The position numbers and the translations under genes are program-made. The notes under the pieces were generated by a model. It searched no databases and was not told where the DNA came from. It saw only the letters and a list, made by a program, of their open reading frames with translations. Shown here in pieces: positions 4,240-8,325 of a stretch of 8,325 nucleotides of DNA (within the stretch, counting starts at the first letter, position 1; each line of letters begins with the position of its first letter). Source of the stretch: Paludibacteraceae bacterium (lineage in GTDB: Bacteria > Bacteroidota > Bacteroidia > Bacteroidales > Paludibacteraceae); the NCBI GenBank assembly GCA_023227695.1, contig JALNVE010000140.1, positions 1 through 8,325 on the forward strand, in the 5' to 3' direction.

Positions 4240-7200
4240 ATGCATTTAAATTTAAAGGTTATAGCCGCTTCTTTGTCACTTTTATGTGCCAATGCGGCCA
4301 ATGCTGTGGATGTATATATCAATTCGGGAAATCCAGCTTTCCCTTTTCCTCAATTTTTGGAGTATTCTTATGGAACGTCTCATTCGTTGGATAATTTGGG
4401 TACAAAGAATCCGGAGGGCGTGGTACATGTTGAGATGGAGCAGGACATTCGTGATGCATATCAGATTTTTGCGAACGAGTGGGAATATTCCGGAGAAACG
4501 ATGGATGGTGTACAATATATAAGAGGTAATATTGGCTGTCCATATGACTGTCGTGAAGGTGATGGTTATTCTATGCTTGCAGCAGCTGTGATGGGTGATA
4601 AGGAATCTTTTGATGGATTGTGGTTTAGAATACATGATAGGTTTAGACCTACTTCGAAAAGTTATCTTACAGGACAAACAGTTCCGGATGGTGGATATGG
4701 AGATCTTATTATCGGAGATCAGGCTAATTCGTGTTCTGCAACAGATGGAGATAATGAGGTAGTATTGGCACTGTATGTAGCATGGCGACAGTGGGGTGAT
4801 GATAGTGGTCATACAGCAGCTGATGGATCAAAAATCTCATATAAAAAGGATTTAATAGATGTTGTTAGGGGTCTGGTTGCAATTTATGATAAAAGATTTC
4901 CAACTGAAAATCCACGTCGTTGTACAACCGGAGATGTTGGTATTGATGGTTACTTGAAAAATGGAACAACTTGGTCGGAAGTAACAAATTGGGGAGGCGG
5001 TAATCCTGTGTCTATCAATGGTGTAGATTATATACCAGAGTTTGCTGGGCCTGTAAATATGCATACTGACTATAGTTCTCCGGCCTACTTTAAAGAGTTT
5101 TACGATTTGATTTTGGAATTGGATGTACCAGAGAGCACGCCATGGGAAAGAGAGCAGTATCGTAGATGTGAAGCTTCTTGCGATTGGATGGTAGGAAACT
5201 GGATGCAGCAATCTGCAAAAAATTTGTTTTTTGGTGAGGAGGCAACAATAGCGGGAGACCAAGTAACCTTGGAAGCAGGTAATCAAGGAGGTCGTTTCCG
5301 CTCTGCATGGAGAACAGCTCTTAATTATGTATGGCATGGTGATCCAAATTATACTTGGAATCCTACAACGCATAAAGTTGAAAGTGGTGGTAATACCTTC
5401 GAACAGGATTGGTGTAAGAGATGTTCTGAATTTGTCAATGATCCCCAGGGATGGCTTGGAACAGCTTCTTGTACTAATTTTGGTGGTGGTCCTGAAGTTA
5501 CATATAAGGGTCCGGCTACGATACATTGGGATGTTCAACCTGATGGGACTTTTCCTGAAAGTGCGTTTACTTTAAACTGGGTGCCTGCAACAAGTATGCC
5601 TGCAGCGATAGGAGCTCAAGATTTGGATTTGGCGGGACTTCTTTATAGGCAATGTGATATTGAGTGGGATGTAACAGATGGAGGTGATGGATATCTTTCG
5701 AGTACTCCGCATTATTTCCATGGATTTTTCCGTTGGCTTGGTATGCTTATAGCTACCGGAAATCATATAGCTCCAAGTCAGATGAAGGCTGGTGCAAATA
5801 TGAAGATTTATCGTGCAATTAAAGATAGTGTGACTTGTTGTTATACAGGTGATGAATTGACTTACATATTAGATTATAGAAATTTTGGTTCTCTTGATGC
5901 GAAGGATGTCGTAATTGTAGAAAATGTTCCTAAAGATTTTGTTTTCGTAAGCGCGTCAAATGGAGGTGTTTACAATCCTTCAAATCATACAGTTACATGG
6001 AAAATAGGAACCGTTCCTGGTGTTAAAAGTGATGCTGTTACAGGTCCTGGATTGGATTTGACTTCTGGAAATTTGGCTAAGACAATTGGTCAGGTCTCTT
6101 ATTCTGTAAAGGTTGGACCAGAAGCATTTGGTAGATATTGTACAACTGCAGATATTACATGCTCGAATGGTTCTGGCTGGACATCTAACGAGTATCCTAA
6201 CTATATAACTGCAACTATGCAGCGAAATTGCGTTGATGTTATCAAACGTGCATTGTTGATTGAAAAAACAGCAGATGTAGAAAAGGTGAATCCAGGCAAT
6301 ATCGTAACTTATACAATCAACTTCGAAAATTCTTCAAAGGCCGGTTGGTTGGATGGTGGCCGTCCTAGAGTATCCTTGGCAATGTCTAACGATGGATTGG
6401 CTACTACTCAAGAGTGGTTGCGTTTCCGTTTATATAACGATGCCATCGAACCATATATTAATTATGGTAATTATAGACTCTCTTATTTTTTATATGATTC
6501 TAATTTGAAGTGTTTGGATGGAACTCCAGATTGTCCTATGGGTTGGGGTTGGTATACCGCAATTTATGAAGGAAAACGAACTCCTACCGATAAGGTTACA
6601 GTTTCTCATGAGACAATTGTTGAGGGATCTGACGAACAAGGAAAGTGGAATCAAAGAATGGTGATTCAGTTTGCTCCATTATTGGTAACAACTACAGCTC
6701 ACCTTTCTAATTATTATGGTATGGGAGCCAGAATCCACCGAGGAGGTACTGAACCTTTGAGGGTTGCTGGTTATATCTATCCAAGCAACTGGGCTGCTAC
6801 AGATTTTGCAGATGATTGGTCTTGGGATGCTGGAGCTAAAGATGCAGAAGATGGATTTTACTATCCGGTAACTCCTTCTTGGCAAAAAATTGATAATGTT
6901 ACTGGTAAATCAATTGAGACTCCGGTTACTGAATATTTACCAAGTGTCTGTGAAACCCCTTCTCATACCGTTTCAAATGTGTTGGTTGAAGAGTATGATG
7001 GATATGTTTGGAGACGTGTTTTAGGTAATGGCCCAATGCCAGGACGTGAAGCTAATAACGTTGTCGTTATTGATACATTACCAAAGGGGATGACTTTCGT
7101 TGCATTCAAAAATTCATGTCCGTTGACAGACTATGGTGCTAGTTGGAATAGCTATCAGATTGCCGATGGTAGATGGGTTGTGAAATGGGAAATCCCAGTT

Positions 7201-8325
7201 ATGCAGGTAAAACAGAAGGGTTCTATTGTTTATACTGCAGAGGCAAACTTTCCTTCAGGTGCAGAGTGCCAGACAGACGATGAACTTACAACTAATTTAG
7301 CATGGATTAAGGCTGATAAAAATTCACCTTTGTCTGACACCGCAGAGGTGACGGTTACTTGTGCTAAAGTGCCAAAACCTATAATTCCTACGACTTTGGT
7401 GAAAAAAGCTGATAAAGAAAAATATGAGGTAGGAGATCCAATTACATATACAATCGAGTATGAACAGACTCATGGTTTCATTACAGAAAATGCTTTGAGC
7501 AAGTCTTCTGATTGGGAGCTATCCGGAACTTCTATTTCAAATGCTTCTATTGATATTCCGAATGGTTCATCTGCTAAATACAAGTATTCATATGCAAAGA
7601 ATATTTATGTGGAGATGAATTGTGATGTGACACAATATGCATCTGGAGAGATTTTTTTGAGGGATGATATCCGCTTAGATTATAAATCAGATTGGTCAGA
7701 TATAACATTTACGTGTTATGAAGGTGCTTCTTTGAAGAAGTCCGCCAAGGTGGTTACGAATTCTACTAATTTCAAGTTGACTATTGAAGTTATGGATGAT
7801 GTCCTTCGTCTTTGGTTTAATAAGGATACGACGAACTCTGCAGATTATACTGTAGAGAATTTGAATGAAAAATCAGGCTATTTTGGTTTCAATGGTATTG
7901 AGGCAGGAAGCTTTAAGTATTCTAATATTTATGTTCATACCGATTATGCGTATGACCTTAGTATTATAGATAGAAAACCAGCAGAGGTCTCTTTCCTTTC
8001 TGCAGATAATGGTGGAAAATTGGATGGTGATTCTATCGTTTGGAAGTTTGAACAAGGTTTGAGTAATCCAATTCCATTCGGAACTAAGTATACTGTGTCT
8101 TGGGATGGTAAGGTTGATCAGTGTAATGAGTCTATCATTAATATAGCTTATGCTAAATTGTTAGGTCATGCGGATGATGAGATTATGGCTCAGGCAGTTT
8201 CTGAATGTGGTTCAGTCGATTGTTCACTAGACACCATCACCATATCCGTGTCCAAGGCTGTGATCTGTGAAGGCGACAGCGCGGTATTGAAGTCAGTCGT
8301 GACCCCTAAGGGCAAATACGACTAC
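4240..8325 (+). CDS. secreted multidomain glycoside hydrolase family 8 protein with DUF11 repeats and Ig-like domain (partial, runs off right edge)
   Basis: An open frame of 1362 codons runs from ATG 4240 to the window end. An in-frame TAG at 4234 makes this the earliest start. A signal peptide (about 1-22, cut after ANA) directs export. Residues about 30-515 form a GH8 (alpha/alpha)6 barrel. The catalytic-acid motif is REGDGYSM, with E106 the likely proton donor. The GH8 signature appears as ATDGDNEVVLALYVAWRQW (167-185). DYSSPAYFKEF (277-287), RFRSAWRTALNYVWHGD (352-368) and YFHGFFRWLGMLIATGN (492-508) fit later barrel helices. GH8 enzymes hydrolyse beta-1,4 glycans (cellulose, chitosan, xylan, mixed glucan) with inversion; the substrate here is undetermined. 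The usual base Asp of the DA-x-R motif appears replaced (G351). Three DUF11-type units follow (about 520-665, 668-1045, 1052-1325), the last two interrupted by insertions, then an Ig-like domain starts at 1329. Cysteine pairs (C100/C104, C310/C314, C392/C395) suggest disulfides. The C-terminus and sorting signal are not visible. Confidence 0.88.
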   Translation, partial: MHLNLKVIAASLSLLCANAANAVDVYINSGNPAFPFPQFLEYSYGTSHSLDNLGTKNPEGVVHVEMEQDIRDAYQIFANEWEYSGETMDGVQYIRGNIGCPYDCREGDGYSMLAAAVMGDKESFDGLWFRIHDRFRPTSKSYLTGQTVPDGGYGDLIIGDQANSCSATDGDNEVVLALYVAWRQWGDDSGHTAADGSKISYKKDLIDVVRGLVAIYDKRFPTENPRRCTTGDVGIDGYLKNGTTWSEVTNWGGGNPVSINGVDYIPEFAGPVNMHTDYSSPAYFKEFYDLILELDVPESTPWEREQYRRCEASCDWMVGNWMQQSAKNLFFGEEATIAGDQVTLEAGNQGGRFRSAWRTALNYVWHGDPNYTWNPTTHKVESGGNTFEQDWCKRCSEFVNDPQGWLGTASCTNFGGGPEVTYKGPATIHWDVQPDGTFPESAFTLNWVPATSMPAAIGAQDLDLAGLLYRQCDIEWDVTDGGDGYLSSTPHYFHGFFRWLGMLIATGNHIAPSQMKAGANMKIYRAIKDSVTCCYTGDELTYILDYRNFGSLDAKDVVIVENVPKDFVFVSASNGGVYNPSNHTVTWKIGTVPGVKSDAVTGPGLDLTSGNLAKTIGQVSYSVKVGPEAFGRYCTTADITCSNGSGWTSNEYPNYITATMQRNCVDVIKRALLIEKTADVEKVNPGNIVTYTINFENSSKAGWLDGGRPRVSLAMSNDGLATTQEWLRFRLYNDAIEPYINYGNYRLSYFLYDSNLKCLDGTPDCPMGWGWYTAIYEGKRTPTDKVTVSHETIVEGSDEQGKWNQRMVIQFAPLLVTTTAHLSNYYGMGARIHRGGTEPLRVAGYIYPSNWAATDFADDWSWDAGAKDAEDGFYYPVTPSWQKIDNVTGKSIETPVTEYLPSVCETPSHTVSNVLVEEYDGYVWRRVLGNGPMPGREANNVVVIDTLPKGMTFVAFKNSCPLTDYGASWNSYQIADGRWVVKWEIPVMQVKQKGSIVYTAEANFPSGAECQTDDELTTNLAWIKADKNSPLSDTAEVTVTCAKVPKPIIPTTLVKKADKEKYEVGDPITYTIEYEQTHGFITENALSKSSDWELSGTSISNASIDIPNGSSAKYKYSYAKNIYVEMNCDVTQYASGEIFLRDDIRLDYKSDWSDITFTCYEGASLKKSAKVVTNSTNFKLTIEVMDDVLRLWFNKDTTNSADYTVENLNEKSGYFGFNGIEAGSFKYSNIYVHTDYAYDLSIIDRKPAEVSFLSADNGGKLDGDSIVWKFEQGLSNPIPFGTKYTVSWDGKVDQCNESIINIAYAKLLGHADDEIMAQAVSECGSVDCSLDTITISVSKAVICEGDSAVLKSVVTPKGKYDY

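Noticed and set aside
4212..4394. Plus-strand 60-residue frame overlapping the start of the GH8 gene
   Set aside because: It is out of frame with the signal peptide and GH8 barrel, which are strongly supported, and it stops after a short hydrophobic run.
4282..4812. Minus-strand frame of 176 residues opposite the GH8 gene, and similar long minus-strand frames at 4852-5538 and 2793-3266
   Set aside because: They are antisense shadows of the GH8 and aspS genes, with compositions rich in Ile/Ser/Arg/Cys and no domain motifs.

Overview
The window reads as a chromosomal segment of a Bacteroidota bacterium, most likely Bacteroidales. Supporting signs are low-G+C DNA with very A/T-rich spacers, several copies of the phylum's promoter signature (-7 TAnnTTTG, twice paired with a -33 TTTG at 19 bp), no clear Shine-Dalgarno sequences, and a very large secreted protein built like the repeat-rich surface proteins of this phylum. 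Genus cannot be fixed from the sequence alone.

Layout. Positions 1-110 are the 3' end of an IS30-family transposase gene that enters from the left. Positions 111-766 hold no convincing protein gene, but contain a good promoter (381-411) followed about 55 bp later by an intrinsic terminator (466-503). Together these could define a small RNA of about 85-90 nt. A second consensus promoter (696-726) drives mscL (767-1201, mechanosensitive channel). Convergent to mscL is a small gene for a 57-residue one-helix membrane protein (1387-1560, minus strand), with a long palindrome between the two genes. Divergent from the small gene is aspS (1689-3458, aspartyl-tRNA synthetase), which ends in a strong terminator. 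A lone DEDDh 3'-5' exonuclease gene follows (3612-4103), with its own -7 element.

From 4240 to the right edge runs one uninterrupted reading frame of 1362 codons with no stop. It encodes a secreted giant protein: signal peptide, a glycoside hydrolase family 8 (GH8) catalytic barrel, three DUF11-type beta-repeat units (two of them apparently split by inserted domains, one resembling a LamG/DUF1080 jelly roll), and the start of an Ig-like domain. The C-terminus, which would show how it is exported or anchored, lies outside the window.

The housekeeping genes (mscL, aspS, exonuclease) look like independent units, not an operon, and have no obvious functional link to the GH8 protein. The most noteworthy items are the GH8 giant with a non-canonical catalytic-base region and nested domain insertions, an abrupt codon-usage change at its last visible domain, the candidate small RNA, and the small membrane protein gene.
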